64,000 nt of DNA from Myrmaecium sp. VS I D KN 1 (taxonomy: Eukaryota > Ascomycota > Dothideomycetes > Valsariales > Valsariaceae): assembly GCA_019775845.1 (NCBI GenBank), contig JADQAV010000044.1:124001-188000 (forward strand), given 5' to 3'. Under the pieces are notes generated by a model that was not told where the DNA came from, did not search any database, and worked only from the letters and a program-made list of their open reading frames with translations. The position numbers and the translations under genes are program-made. Shown here piece after piece: positions 43,259-54,807 of the stretch (its first letter is position 1; each line of letters begins with the position of its first letter).

Positions 43259-45586
43259 TCACTTATCCGAACTCGACCCGGCGCTGGTGCACTCGCTGTT
43301 GAGCTTATGCTTGGGCCAGTCGTATCCGGCGTCCTCCCATTTCTGCAAGAAACGCGGTCAGCAATCGACGATCCAACTCAGGAAGGGTGCAAATAAACTT
43401 ACGGTCATGTTGTAATTTTCGTACGCCTTCGGATGGTTCTTGATGTACCCCGTAGTCTCGTATCCAGGAGGATCGCAGGTCACCAATGTGTGTCCTTTTC
43501 GTTGGTAAATGCGCACGTAATCGATCCGCATGACCGCAGGAAACTCCATCGCATCCCAGTCGATCCAACCCCACGAGTTACTGATGCCCAGATTCATGAT
43601 GATCGACATAGGCTCTTCCGAGATGTAGCGCTGGTCCACGTTGCCGTTGGGGCCAATCGCGCGGCCGTCGATGAAGAAGGTGTTCTGATCGCCCACGAAC
43701 CAGGCAATGAAAGCGTCTTCGTCACCGCCAGGCACGTATTCGAAAGCGTACTTCTGGTAGGCGTTGCCGTCGTACCAGTCGTCGTTGAGCATGCTCGTAG
43801 CAGAGACGGCTTGCTGATAAGGCCCGCCGGTGTACGTGTTGGGAAGGGCAACCTCTGGATGAGGACACGCCGCAAAGTCATAGTTCGGATAGTACCAGAT
43901 GTCAAACGGGGCGACCTGGTATGACTGAGTCGCGACACCAAGTCCATTGTAATTTGAAGCGCCCTCCAAGATGTCGATCTCAGGGGCGCCTCGGCCGCGG
44001 CCAGGAGTTGGATGCTCCTCACCGTCACACGTGCATGATGGCAAACGCTGCCCTGGAAGTTTGGAGGTCCCGTCGGTCATGGATTGGTTGGGGGTGATGC
44101 CCCAGTCGCATGAGTCGTACGTATACGGCCACACTCCATCAGTCGTAGCCATGTATCCCGGACGCCCCAGGTTCCCCATGGTCCACACACCGGGCCATAG
44201 TCCAGCAGCGCCACCGGGCCCAGGAAGCGACACCGAAACTTCGAAAACACCGCCCTTGAAGCACATCTGGTTCCAGCTATGCACCATGCCAGAGCGATAA
44301 TTCAGGCCGTGGTTCTGGAAAGAGTCAAGACGCAGCTGAAGCGTGCCGTTGTACGTCGTCACAGCGTCGGGGTCGTACCATTCCAAGTCCTCAGTGGCAC
44401 CGTACCACAAGTCCGCCGCGTAAAAGAAGGGGTCGTCTCCCGGGTAAAAGGTACGGTTGTTGTCGTTGAACTCATCACTAAAGACAAGCTCCAACTCCTC
44501 ACCTTTGATGCTTGTCCTGGTTTTGGCGGATTCCGGCGTGGTCGGATCGATCAGCCCCGTTCGGATGTTTTTAAGCAAGGCGTATTCTTTATCATTTACC
44601 TTGGCCCACGCCTGCACCTCCGACGCCCCCTCGATCTCTTCAATCGGAACAGAGTGGCCGGAATCAACGGTCCAAACACCTTTCCAACTGAGCACAGGTA
44701 CCGCAACGAAGACAAAGAGAAGCCCGAGGATCATGAAAATCAGACCAAAAGTGGACACGATATTTTCCCGAGAGAAGTGATCGCGCAGCTTGGGTTTCAG
44801 TAAGATGTCATCGTCTGGACGTGGCATGTGCAGGTCGTCATCAGGCTCTGGTTCATCCGCGAACATGGGAAACGGATAAACGCCCTTTTCCGCCAGAGGC
44901 GCAACCAATCGATCGTCTAAGAACGGAGAGAAGGCGGCCTTTTCAGTATCCCCTCCCTTGACGTAGGGATTCATAGAGGAAGCAGACTCTGCATACTTCT
45001 GTCCGTTGCTGTGCGTGGGTAATAAGTTTGTGGAGCTGGTGTAGCGAGTGGACGAGGACAAATCGACTTGCGAGCTGGCCCTGCTGTCAGAGAAAGGATT
45101 GAAATATCGAGTGTAGTCGGAGCCAAGGTCACGGAGGCTGGACGGGGCATACGCCAGGCGGTTAGAGTAGACTTCGGGATACTTCGGCTGCTCCAGGCTG
45201 CTCGACCCTAGAGGTGAAACCGCACCGGTAGCGCCATACCCTCCAACCGCGCTGGCTGAATGGCCCTCGACCGAACCAGCCTCGACAGTGCTGAGTTCGC
45301 TTGTAGAGCCGGAAAGCGATCGTGATATGAATGGATCCGAAGCAGAGACGCGGATTTCTGGATTCGGCGAAAGGCCCTGCGGAGAATGGTCGGCCGCGGT
45401 CGGAGCGGTACCCACAGGCGTCTCCGGTCTCTCACGTGGCGGGCTTGACTGCGAGTGTTGTCTCATGGCTGCCGCTGCTGCCTTTTCGGCATGTAGGCTG
45501 GACGTCGACCGTCCTGACTGCTCTACATCTGGAGAGGGAGAGCCTCGAGACCGAGGCGGAGTCGCCGCCTTTGAGAGCGAAGACAT
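43259..45586 (-). CDS. KRE6: Kre6/Skn1 beta-1,6-glucan synthesis protein (GH16-like)
   Basis: Two exons, 45586-43403 and 43342-43259, give 755 residues. This is a type II membrane protein: a long Ser/Pro-rich cytosolic region (to about 278), one membrane helix near residues 278-300 (STFGLIFMILGLLFVFVAVP), then a lumenal glycoside hydrolase 16-like domain. GH16 features include LVFSDEFN at the start, WPGVWTMGNLGRPGY, and the catalytic EIDILEG near residue 536. Several NxT/S sites and paired cysteines lie beyond the membrane. The family ending is present across the intron (YNMT then KWEDAGYDWP). Kre6/Skn1 act in the secretory pathway and are needed for beta-1,6-glucan; the reaction itself is not settled. 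Start taken at MSSLSKAATPP, the first ATG of the frame; the frame is open further upstream without an ATG. Confidence 0.93.
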
Positions 45587-48500
45587 CGTAGGCGAGCTTG
45601 AGCGGTTGGCGTGGTGCGACGGTTTCTGATGCGACAACGAGTGTACCACAGGCTGAACGAGGATCGGACAAGCCTGTTACTGAAGCAGACTGCGTTTTTC
45701 GAGCGAGTGTAAAACTTTACAGTGAATTGAGGGTGCTGGCCATGCGACGAAGTGTGGTTCGCAGTCGCGGTGCGGTCTACAGGCGAAGGGTGGGTTGGCA
45801 AGGCTGAGGATCAAGATAGTGCATTCCTGTAGGTTGAGCGAGCGGTGTGCGAGAGGATTCAAAGGGTGATACGAGAGGAAAAAGAGTGACGGAGGAACGA
45901 GAGTCGAGGGTGATGAGCGAGTGGTGATGGAGGTTGGAAAAGATGGCGGGCAGAGAGAACCAGACAGGCAGGCAGACAGGCCAAACCTAACGGGCTCAGC
46001 GGACGTGGGTGATGCCCGGGCGCAGGACGTGGGCGGAAGCGAATAGAGTTGGGATGGATCCTGGGACTGGGGCGGGTGATAGGACGGTTTGTCTGTGCTC
46101 CGCGCGACCCCCAGCGTCTTTTCTCCTCCTTTCCAGGAGTAGCGTGGCCGCCACCCGCCCAAATCACTACTCCTCTCTTCGACGCCTCCTCATCCGCCAA
46201 CCCGACACGGCTTGTTGGTGCGAAAAAAAAAGGTACCAAGCGCGACAAGAGCCGCAACGGCTTCTTTCGCTCGTTCGAACTACGGAGTATCCAGCAACTG
46301 TCCCAACCTCCGAGCCACCATTGTGAAGACCAGCGTCGAACGAGTGAATGTCGTGTCGGCCTGAGAGGGGAAGGATATCATCTCACAGCAAGCCAGTCCT
46401 CCGTCATGCTCCCGTACCTGAAAGCAGTTTATCGGCAGAGCGATCCCAGCTTGGTGGACAACCAATAAATTCACCAGCCAAAGGTTGCATGGACGCGGAT
46501 AGCATCACCAACTCGGCAAAGCCTGCCACACCCCATGTCCTCCCATCGCACGTCGACCTCGCGACAGTTACGAGAGAAGTTCGCGCGTACGCTCCGGAGC
46601 AGTCACTGCGCGATGAGTGAACTACTCGAGCCCGAGCCCGCGATCTCCCGCCATCCTGCCCCGGTCCGTTTCGAGGAAAAGCCAAAGGGGAACAAGCTTA
46701 ACCCTTTCTGCGATAGGGGAGCCTCGTGTCAGCTAGTCTCGCAATGACCCACCTGTGCGTGCTCTGATCCCCGTCTCGCATGTGGTCGACCGACTCGGAG
46801 GCTGATGATGGAAAGTTCACTCGAATTGCTGAAGACTGTCGATACTGAATCGAATATCGACCGGCACTACAACAGTATACCTGAGGATACCCAAAGCGAC
46901 GCTTCCACAACTTCTCTCTGAGTGTTGGCGGGGAGCCTCAGGTCACAGAGGACTGTATGCGTCTGCTCCAGCCTGTTCTGAAATATCCACGCTCTAGCAG
47001 TTTCCACGGCAGACGTCATCATGGTCCGCGCGATTCCTTATAACCATACATTTATAGTAACGACCGACTCCCCGGCCTAAAGATCGCTTGATCGCACTCT
47101 CGATGAGCCGTCCTGTGTCCGGGCTGATACGGTGACACTGCTAGCCTACCGGTCAGTGCGTGATGTCGCGTTTTGGATCGCGATGAGGGATCACGATGAC
47201 AGTACTCCTAACGAAGGGAACATTCTGCGGACCTGTCCTTATTTCACCGAGGGCCTTCCAGCACGCCTGGTTTTCTTTTCGCCCTGCCGAAGAAGTGTAG
47301 TATTGTGAAGGTTAAAGAGAACTCTCATCAGAATTGAACGACATCCCCCTTGGCGGCCTTGCAGACCCGGGTTCGCTAATCTACCTCTAGAGGTCAGGAT
47401 TTATCTGTTCGGCGGTCAAGACAAGTGCACGTGTTCATTCGCTGTCCGAATGTACGAAATATCTATGAGATGGAGATGCGTGCTTCTAGGAACGTGGGCC
47501 GAGGCGTGTCGCATGGATATTTGAGCCTGAGGCACCAGTCATTACCTAGGTCCCCACACCTCCACGTCCCTTGCTTCAAGTCCTCCGCACTTCCCCACGA
47601 ACCAGACAATCTAGCCAGGTTTACCAGCATGGAGACAACATATACACGCATACCTACATGCTTCGACAGTCTCTCACATCCCGCCTCATTCCTAATGCAC
47701 GCCGAGGACTTTCTTTTTCTGACTCCTTCGTGGGAACAGGATCTGTCCCGTCTTCAAGCAGCAGCTGCTGGTCGCAGATTGATGGATGAAGGCTTATATG
47801 ACTGCATGATTGCGCGTATTCTATCACGTTACCGGCAGTTCGGATAGCACAGAAAGCCACAGCAAACGCACTTCGATCTCGAGGCGGCCTCTCGAAATGG
47901 CCACGCCGACTGCCTCAGCACCAACACAATGGTTCAAGGGGACGAAAAGAAGCGTGCCGCGCAGCCGGTCCCTCGTCCCCTTTTGTTTCCTGCAATAACC
48001 GCGTGATTGTCCTGCTAATTCTTCTCTCTCCCCGTGAAATCCTTCCTCAAGGTCTTCTCATCCGCAATTCACGCTAAAAAAAAAGGCTTATGTGTGGCTT
48101 TCCAGAACATCTGCTATATCCACGTCGACTCTCCATTTCCACCCCGACTTCGTCCGCTCTCCCCGAAAATGTTTCAGAATATGACCCTCCGTCCTTCAGC
48201 CGTACTTTCTCGATCCGTCCCCCGCGAGTTAGTTTTGTGACTGTCTGATGACCCAGGAAAGCTGACGGTCAGTTCAATGACGCGCTCGTATCTTCACTCA
48301 TAGCGAGCTCAACTGGCTGAGTCGAACTTCGATGAGTTTGGTCACCACCAGTTGGCCCCAGACTGTCCACTGACGTCGTTACACTATTCATGTCTCGAGT
48401 TCCAGCGCCAAGGATCATCCTTCGTGCAACAGAACGCGCAGGCGGGTCTGACCGACGATTTGCAGAAGGCCGCTACACAGCATAGCTTTGAGTAACAGTG

Positions 48501-50281
48501 GCAGGTCAGAAGGGCTTCGGTCTCAGCCGACTCTGAAGGTTTCTTAAGGAGCATGACAAGCTTGCACCGCTTGGCACGATTGTTAGTCGCTGTCATTGCC
48601 ATCTTCCTCAGCCAGCAGAAATCGAGCACCAGCGATTGCGGAAGTAGCCGCTGGCAGTCGTCGGGGCAAATGCCACCAGAAGAGGTCAAAATAGACTTGT
48701 GCTGCACGCTTCAGGCATCAGCCTGGCATTGTCCTCTGCTTCCGACTTGCTTCTTCCAGCTCTAGGCTCGTCTGCCCTTCGGAATCTTTGCTTCTTGCTC
48801 TTGACCGGAATGCTTCATGGTCACTTCTGCCGTTGCATCAAGAGGTTGCCTGATGTCTTTCGTGTCAAACGCACGTTCTACGTACACTGCTTACCGCCAG
48901 AGTGTGAACGCATGGATGATGGAAGTCCTCGAGGTACCACTGCTCCGCAAAACTCTCCAGGCGTCTTCCCATAATTCAGTGAGATCCCGGACAGGGGCTT
49001 GCTGCAACAGGCCTCTTTGTACCAAGTTGGGGCAAATAGGCGAAATTCGTCTTCCAGTGCCATCGCCCTGTATGTAAGCTGCATCACATGCATGCTCGGG
49101 GGGGTATATCTTGGCCTTGCAACACCCGCCCTTTAACACCCCTTTACAGGGCCGTTGCATGCAGGCAGCAGGTAGATGCCGCTGCTCAGTCCATCGCAAA
49201 GGGGAGGCGGAGCGCTGCTGTTGTCCCTTGGCTGTCAGCAAGCCAGCCGTGCGCAAGGGCAGCACGGCAAGCAACGGCTCAAGGGGTCAGGGCTCGATGT
49301 GGAGAAGTGACTGCTGGTGCCGTCGTCCCCCCATGGCAACCCACCCGCCGTAATCATCTTACATACAGAGGATGCGTGGGGTATTTCATCATATTACCCT
49401 CTACAACTGACGGTCAGACAGTGACAAGCCAATCATGATACTGCCTTGGTCTTCCGATTCGAGCATCACTCAGCGCTTCCTTTCCTCTATTCGATCGCGT
49501 TGCCTGTGTTGTCGTGAAAGAAGTACTCTGTATCACTGCACCTCGGGTCCAAAACGTTTCCTTGTGTCAAATCGAACCTTCCTATTGGTGTCTGATGAGA
49601 AACGCAAAACTGCGGCTGGCAGATCTGCACCAGGCCCGCGCATACATACTTGGCCTGCACGCTCTGGAACTCTGTCAGCCCAGGTCCTGGCTCGAATGCT
49701 TTCAGCTCAAGATTAGGCCGCACCCCCTTGAAGAAGAATGCTTGATCGATGCTGGAACCGCGAATCACAGCGTGTACCTGCCACTTGGGATCGCCCAGGG
49801 ATGATGCTGGAGGGGTTCACCCGCAGCGATGCGCAAGAGCTGTTGGTTGCTCCAGGAGAGTCGAATATAAAGCGACCTCTCAAGGCTCGAGGTGTGTACG
49901 ACACCTACCCGGTACTGCAAGAAAAGGAAAGAAGAAGGCAAGCCGTCTGATCTCTTTCGAGAATATCCAGGCTGAATTTGGGATTGGAGGACCAGCTCTA
50001 TGGTACGTATGATCAACGAACCGGTCCGCCATGTGGTGCACCCATTTAGCCTGCTTATCCTATCCAGGCCTGGCATCTCACTCAAGTTCCTTCGCCTTGT
50101 CAGTGTCTGTTCTCAGGAGCCACCCGTTCGACACCAGCATCAGCCTTTTTTCATCTACGGTGCCATCGCCTCGGGTCCCCGCGCCTGATTGCAACACTTG
50201 GACCCCACGGATTAACAAAACGCACAGAACAGCCACCTGCCGTGCCTCGATTCTTCCTTCCCTCATCGGAAGTCCCAGAGC
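45587..50281. other. 4.7-kb gene-free stretch
   Basis: The left 500 bases are probably the Kre6 upstream region (C/T-rich on the coding strand). The remainder has balanced composition and only short frames. One, minus 48384-48707, is Cys-rich (about 13 Cys in 107 codons) but has no signal peptide. The last few hundred bases before 50282 are the probable promoter of the Zn2Cys6 gene. No RNA gene or repeat was recognised. Confidence 0.45.
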
Positions 50282-51575
50282 ATGTTTGAGATGGGTTCAC
50301 CTCAGCGACGAGCGATTGCCTGCACGGTGTGTGCGAAAGCCAAAACAAAATGTGACAAGATTGTGAGTGCGGAGAGCGGATGCGGCCATCCTGGCTCGGG
50401 TCGGGTGTGCCTCCCACTGACCGTTGCAGATGCCTTCCTGCTCCCGATGCACGAGCAAAGGCCTCAAATGTGAAGGTCGACTGTCACGGAGGAGTTCCGA
50501 CTCGGCGACGCGGCAGGTGAAAAAACCGACACAGCCGTACAAGAAGTCGGTTGACCTGTATCCGCTGCGCTCGAAAACAGAAAGCTCCACCTCGACGATC
50601 CGGACAAGCATCGAGGAAGACCATGCGCTGATGTTGGATAACATCACGGTCTCCGCAAGCCGTGAGCGTGGACTTCACCAGACCCCGGGTTCGTGGCCGC
50701 CGTCCTCCCGCATGTCAGTGCCTTCATCGTCGTCATCGTCATATGACTACTTTGTGCCCGGGAGCGACTTCACTGCCGAACTGATCGGGCAGACCGACGC
50801 CAGTAACCTCTTCACTCAACCTTACATATACAACTCTCCGCAGCATTCCCCCTATTACGGCCATCACCTGGAGACCTACCAACCGCACAATCACCCAACG
50901 TACCCGCCACTGCAACCCCACCCGTACCACGACCTCGTCGACTCGAGCGGCTGGCTTCTCCAACCCGGCTCTCCAAAGTCCCTCGTCTTCCCCACCGACC
51001 CGTCCTCCTATCCAGCCCCCCTCGCCTCTGCCACGACCAACACCTTCACCGACGTCCCCCTCTGCCTGGCCCCGGATCCGATAGCTTTGGACCTCGACCT
51101 CGCTCCCGAGCAGCTCCCAGGGGCACCTCCGACCATCACACCCTACCTCCCACCACACCCCTTCCCCCGGCTCGAATATCCAACACACCCCCCAACCACC
51201 CCTCCATCCTCCACCACCGCCGCCGAAGCAAACCCCTTCGCACCCTCATCCTCCTCCACCGCCTCCCTCCCCAGCTGGTCCTCCTCCGCCTCCGCCTCCT
51301 CCTCCACCTCCTCCTCCTCCCGGTGCTCGATCGCCACGGTGCGACCCCCCACCGCCCTCGCCCTACTCCGTCAGCCCTGGCACGCCCGCCGCGCCGCCAC
51401 CGCGCCTGACATCGTGGCTCCCGTGCCCGCTGCCGCCGCCGCCGGCCCCTTTGGCGGGTACATTGAGGGCTTGGAGGGTTTGGGGGCGGAGTTTAGTGTG
51501 GAGGGGGAGGGGGTGGATGAGGAGGTGAGGTCGGATGTGGTTATGGATGGTGAGGGGGGGTGGGGTGGGTGGTGA
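50282..51575 (+). CDS. Zn2Cys6 transcription factor
   Basis: Two exons, 50282-50362 and 50430-51575 (donor GTGAGT, acceptor TTGCAG), give 408 residues. The complete binuclear cluster spans the intron: CTVCAKAKTKC, then CSRCTSKGLKC, spacing C-x2-C-x6-C-x6-C-x2-C-x6-C, preceded by the basic RR of PQRRAIA. A basic linker (RRSSDSATRQVKKPTQPYKK) follows. The rest is Ser, Pro, Tyr and His-rich with an acidic Gly-rich end. There is no sign of the fungal-specific middle-homology domain. The short architecture recalls AflR-type pathway regulators, but no biosynthetic cluster lies nearby, so the target pathway is unknown. Ends 637 bases before the convergent adrenodoxin reductase stop. Confidence 0.88.
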
Positions 51576-51655
51576 GATGATGGGAGGGGGAAGGGTGAAG
51601 AGGGGTGGGGAGGAGAGGGGGGTTGTCTTCATCGATTTTTTTTTCGGCCTTTTTG

Positions 51656-51679
51656 TATGTTTGTATGTATGTATGTATG
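51656..51679. repeat. TATG tetranucleotide repeat
   Basis: GTATGTTTGTATGTATGTAT-type tandem units just 3' of the Zn2Cys6 gene. Confidence 0.8.
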
Positions 51680-51802
51680 TGCCTCTGCCGCATACTGCAT
51701 GGTTTTCACTCTGGTTCCTTCAACTGAAGAAAAAAGGGGTCACTCCGTTTCGGGTCGTGGGAATGCGGGTGAATTGGTTTTTTTAACATTCTGTTTTAGT
51801 AT

Positions 51803-51804
<2 letters not shown>

Positions 51805-51833
<29 letters not shown>
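51805..51833. repeat. Poly-T run of 29 bases
   Basis: Uninterrupted T run in the convergent 3' flanks. Its length in an assembly is likely unreliable. Confidence 0.85.
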
Positions 51834-52212
51834 CGCGTGAGGTTTGGGTTTTGGAGGATAGGGGATTTTTGGGAGGCCTTGTCCATTCCTTGTCTTCACC
51901 GTTATCATCAGCGTCAGTCAGGGTGAGGGTCAGCGTCAGCGTGAGGAATACATATACGTGTGCGCATGTATGTTGTCTGGCTGACCTCCTTTTTGCTTTG
52001 TTGCCCGTTTCGTCTTCGCTGTTCTTTTCGTCCTCCATCTTTTTTCCGCGCCGGCCTGACTACGGAGCATGGCATGACGAGACGTGATGATGCAGTGGCA
52101 GGGAGACAACATAGCACGTCTCCATCCACTCCACCCCATTCCAAACAGCCATCAACTGCGCCATGCATTCTCTTCCTTTCTCTCCATTGGCGAAGCCGAT
52201 GCTCCACCCCCT

Positions 52213-54049
52213 TCACCCCAATGCCCCCAACATCTCCCCCACCACCCCCATCTTCTCCCTCACCTTCCCCCTGCTCGCCCCCCTCTCCTTCTCCACCGCA
52301 TCAATCCTCCGCCACTCCTCCCACGCCACCGGCCTCAATCCCCGTCCTTCCACCTCCCGCCTCACCGCCTCCCACCCCGCCGGCGCCTCCCCACCATCCC
52401 CACTCCTTTCACGCAAAAACTTCACCCCACCCACCCAGTCCGAAGCGATGGCGTCCGCCGTCGCGAACGCGTCCGCCATCGTCGACGCGATTACGCCCGT
52501 GGGGCCGCGCTTGACCCAGCCCGCGGCGTAGAGACCGGGGAGGGTGAGGGCGGTGAGTGCCATGCCGTGGGGTCTGCCTTCCTTTCCTGCGCCGGCGCCT
52601 TCGGCTTCGGCGCTGGAGGGAGTCTGCCCCGTGGCCAGGCGGGATGTGGTGTCGGTCCCCTCGCCGATGGGACGCAGGACGCGACCGCCGGCGAGATCGT
52701 TGGGGATGACGCCCCGCGTGCGGTCGAAGGGGATGCCGAGGTCGGACATACCCGGCAGGGGCAGGGAGAGGTAGCCGACGCTGCGGAAGGCGAGGGGGGT
52801 GGGGATGTCCACGGTGTTCGTGGGGTCAGGGGAGGGGACAACGCGGGCGCTGGGGTCGAGCGGGTTGGCGCCGGGGGCGTACTGCGTGCGGGTGAAGGTG
52901 ATGCTGGATAGGGTGGAGGGGGAGATGGGGGAGGGGTTGAAGCGGGTGGGGGAGAGGAAGAAGTCGAGGCTCCAGGATTTGGTGGCGGAGGAGGCGGGGG
53001 TGGGGGAGCCTTTGGCGAGGATCTCGGCGATGCGGCGTTGGGCGCGGGGCAGCGATTTGGGGTCGGTGGGCATGAGGTTGGTGGGGACGGGGGTGAAGGC
53101 GACGTGGGGGAGGGTGAGGAGCTCGCGGAGTTCTTTGATGGTAAATGATGCCTGGGAGGTGGGCGTTAGGGCGGTGCTCGGCTCACGGATGCGGATTTGG
53201 TGGTGGTGATTCCGTTCAACGCACCTGCATAGGACCGCGCCGGCCGACGACGCGGACGGACTTGACCTTGCTCTTGGAGAGGGCCTCGAGGGCGTACTCG
53301 GTCATGTCGGTCCGGCGCAGGACGTCCACGTCGCTGAGCAGGACGCGGGCGACGTCCAGAGCGACGTTGCCATTGCCGATGATGACGGCCTGGTCGCCGG
53401 CGTCCAGGCGCGGGTTCAGATGGCGGTACTCGGGCAGGCCGTTGTACCAGCCGACGAAGGCGCGGGCCGAGTAGACGCCCTCGAGCTCGTCCTCGCCGGG
53501 GATGTTGAGCTTCCGGTCCCGCGAGGCGCCGTAGGCGAAGACGATGGCGTCGTAGTTGGCCGTGAGGGTGGAGAGGGGGAGCTGGTGGCCGACGTCGACG
53601 TTGCCGATGAAGGTGAAGCGCGGAGAGGCGGCGACCTCTTCGAACTTCTCGATGCAGTTCTGCGACGGTGGTGAGTGAGCTGCCGTGCTACTCCATCATC
53701 CCGCCGGAGATGGATGGGTCCCCCGCGGAGGAGGAGTGGTACGCACCTTGACTTCCGGATGGTCTGGCGCGACACCAAACCTCACCAAGCCGTAGGGAAC
53801 GGGCAATTGCTCGTACATGTCGACATGCGCCTCTGGGAGCTTGTTCAGGACCCGGTAGGCGGTGTAGAAGCCCGCCGGGCCGGAGCCGATGACGGCCATG
53901 CGGAATGGGCGGACGGCGGGAGAGGCATTGCTGTAGAGACGATGAGCTGGACGGCTTCGCGCGAGGGAGGTGAAGGTGAGGCTATTCGGAGAAGAGCGCG
54001 CGAGTGCAGGCGACCGGGCGCATCGGGCGCAGAGGAAGGCGAGTTGCAT
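52213..54049 (-). CDS. ARH1: NADPH:adrenodoxin (ferredoxin) oxidoreductase, mitochondrial
   Basis: Three exons, 54049-53747, 53659-53225 and 53151-52213, give 558 residues. The first 45 residues are Arg/Ser/Leu-rich with almost no acid (a likely matrix presequence). The FAD-binding motif VIGSGPAGFY is near residue 55, followed by YEQLPVPYGLVRFGVAPDHPEVK, a strong family hallmark. The NADPH-binding motif IIGNGNVALDVARVL and RVVGRRGP lie in exon 2. Exon 3 has the family C terminus with LPGLYAAGWVKRGPTGVI, a second FAD contact. The enzyme passes electrons from NADPH to mitochondrial ferredoxin for Fe-S cluster and heme A synthesis and is essential in yeast. It is head-to-head with a four-span membrane protein gene. 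Confidence 0.96.
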
Positions 54050-54807
54050 TCTTCCTGATCAACTTGGCGTCGGGTGCGGCGAGGACCGGAGGTGATGAGA
54101 GGCCTGAGGCCTTGCGGGAGGGTTTGCACATCACGTAAGCCATCGCGGACGGAGTTTGGGCGGAGATAGCGAGCTTCTGTAAGCGAACTTTAAGCGAGAG
54201 AAGCATAAACCTGATAACCTCGTCAGAGCAGTGGATCGCAGCTGGAATGGTGAATCGGGTGTGAATGTCGCCCCATCAATCAACGGTTGGCTAGTCACTG
54301 AGGTGGCTTGGTGTTCAATATTGTAGGAGACACGGGCTGCACCTGGGCGGCTACAGAGGAGGACATGATAGGGTACGGAATCCCCCAGGGCTCCCAGGCG
54401 CCAATGACGATGTCCAGCCGGTGGGGGTTGCCCCGGACAACGGGCCCGCTAGTAAACAGCCATCACCGCCATCACAGTCCATCGCCGTCCATGATGACCA
54501 TCTCCCGCCGTCCGCCTCTCCACTCACATCTCCACCACGATCCGTGCGGTGCCAGCTTAGCAGGTAAATAGAGTTGCTGTATTTCAACTCCACACTTCCG
54601 CCTGCGACCTCATTCTACGTTGTGCTTGTCTACGGGACTGTGAGCTGCTCACTCACCTCTTCATCTTCCCTCACATTCCTCGTCCTCACATCCCACGTGT
54701 GAGCAGCAGCAGCAGCAGCAGCAGCACACCATTCCTCAGATCATCTCACCGTACATTCTTCACTCACTCACACGTGCGAATCTGCCGCAGCCCTCCACTG
54801 TCCAGCC
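54050..54807. promoter_or_regulatory. Divergent promoter, ARH1 / four-span membrane protein
   Basis: 758 bases between divergent start codons. The right part has a CAG/AGC microsatellite (54702-54726) in the probable leader of the plus-strand gene. CCAAT-type words occur near 54300. No TATA box is assigned. Confidence 0.5.
54702..54726. repeat. CAG/AGC microsatellite
   Basis: Eight AGC units about 80-105 bases upstream of the four-span membrane protein start, probably in its leader. Confidence 0.85.

Larger units (their letters stand above)
51576..52212. other. Convergent 3' flanks with homopolymer
   Basis: Between the Zn2Cys6 gene (plus) and adrenodoxin reductase (minus). It contains TATG repeats (51656-51679), a run of 29 T (51805-51833) and GTCAGGGTGAGG-type short repeats near 51915. 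No gene is supported. Confidence 0.65.

Noticed and set aside
45587-45649. Upstream extension of the Kre6 frame
   Set aside because: The frame is open but has no ATG; translation was placed at the first ATG, 45586.
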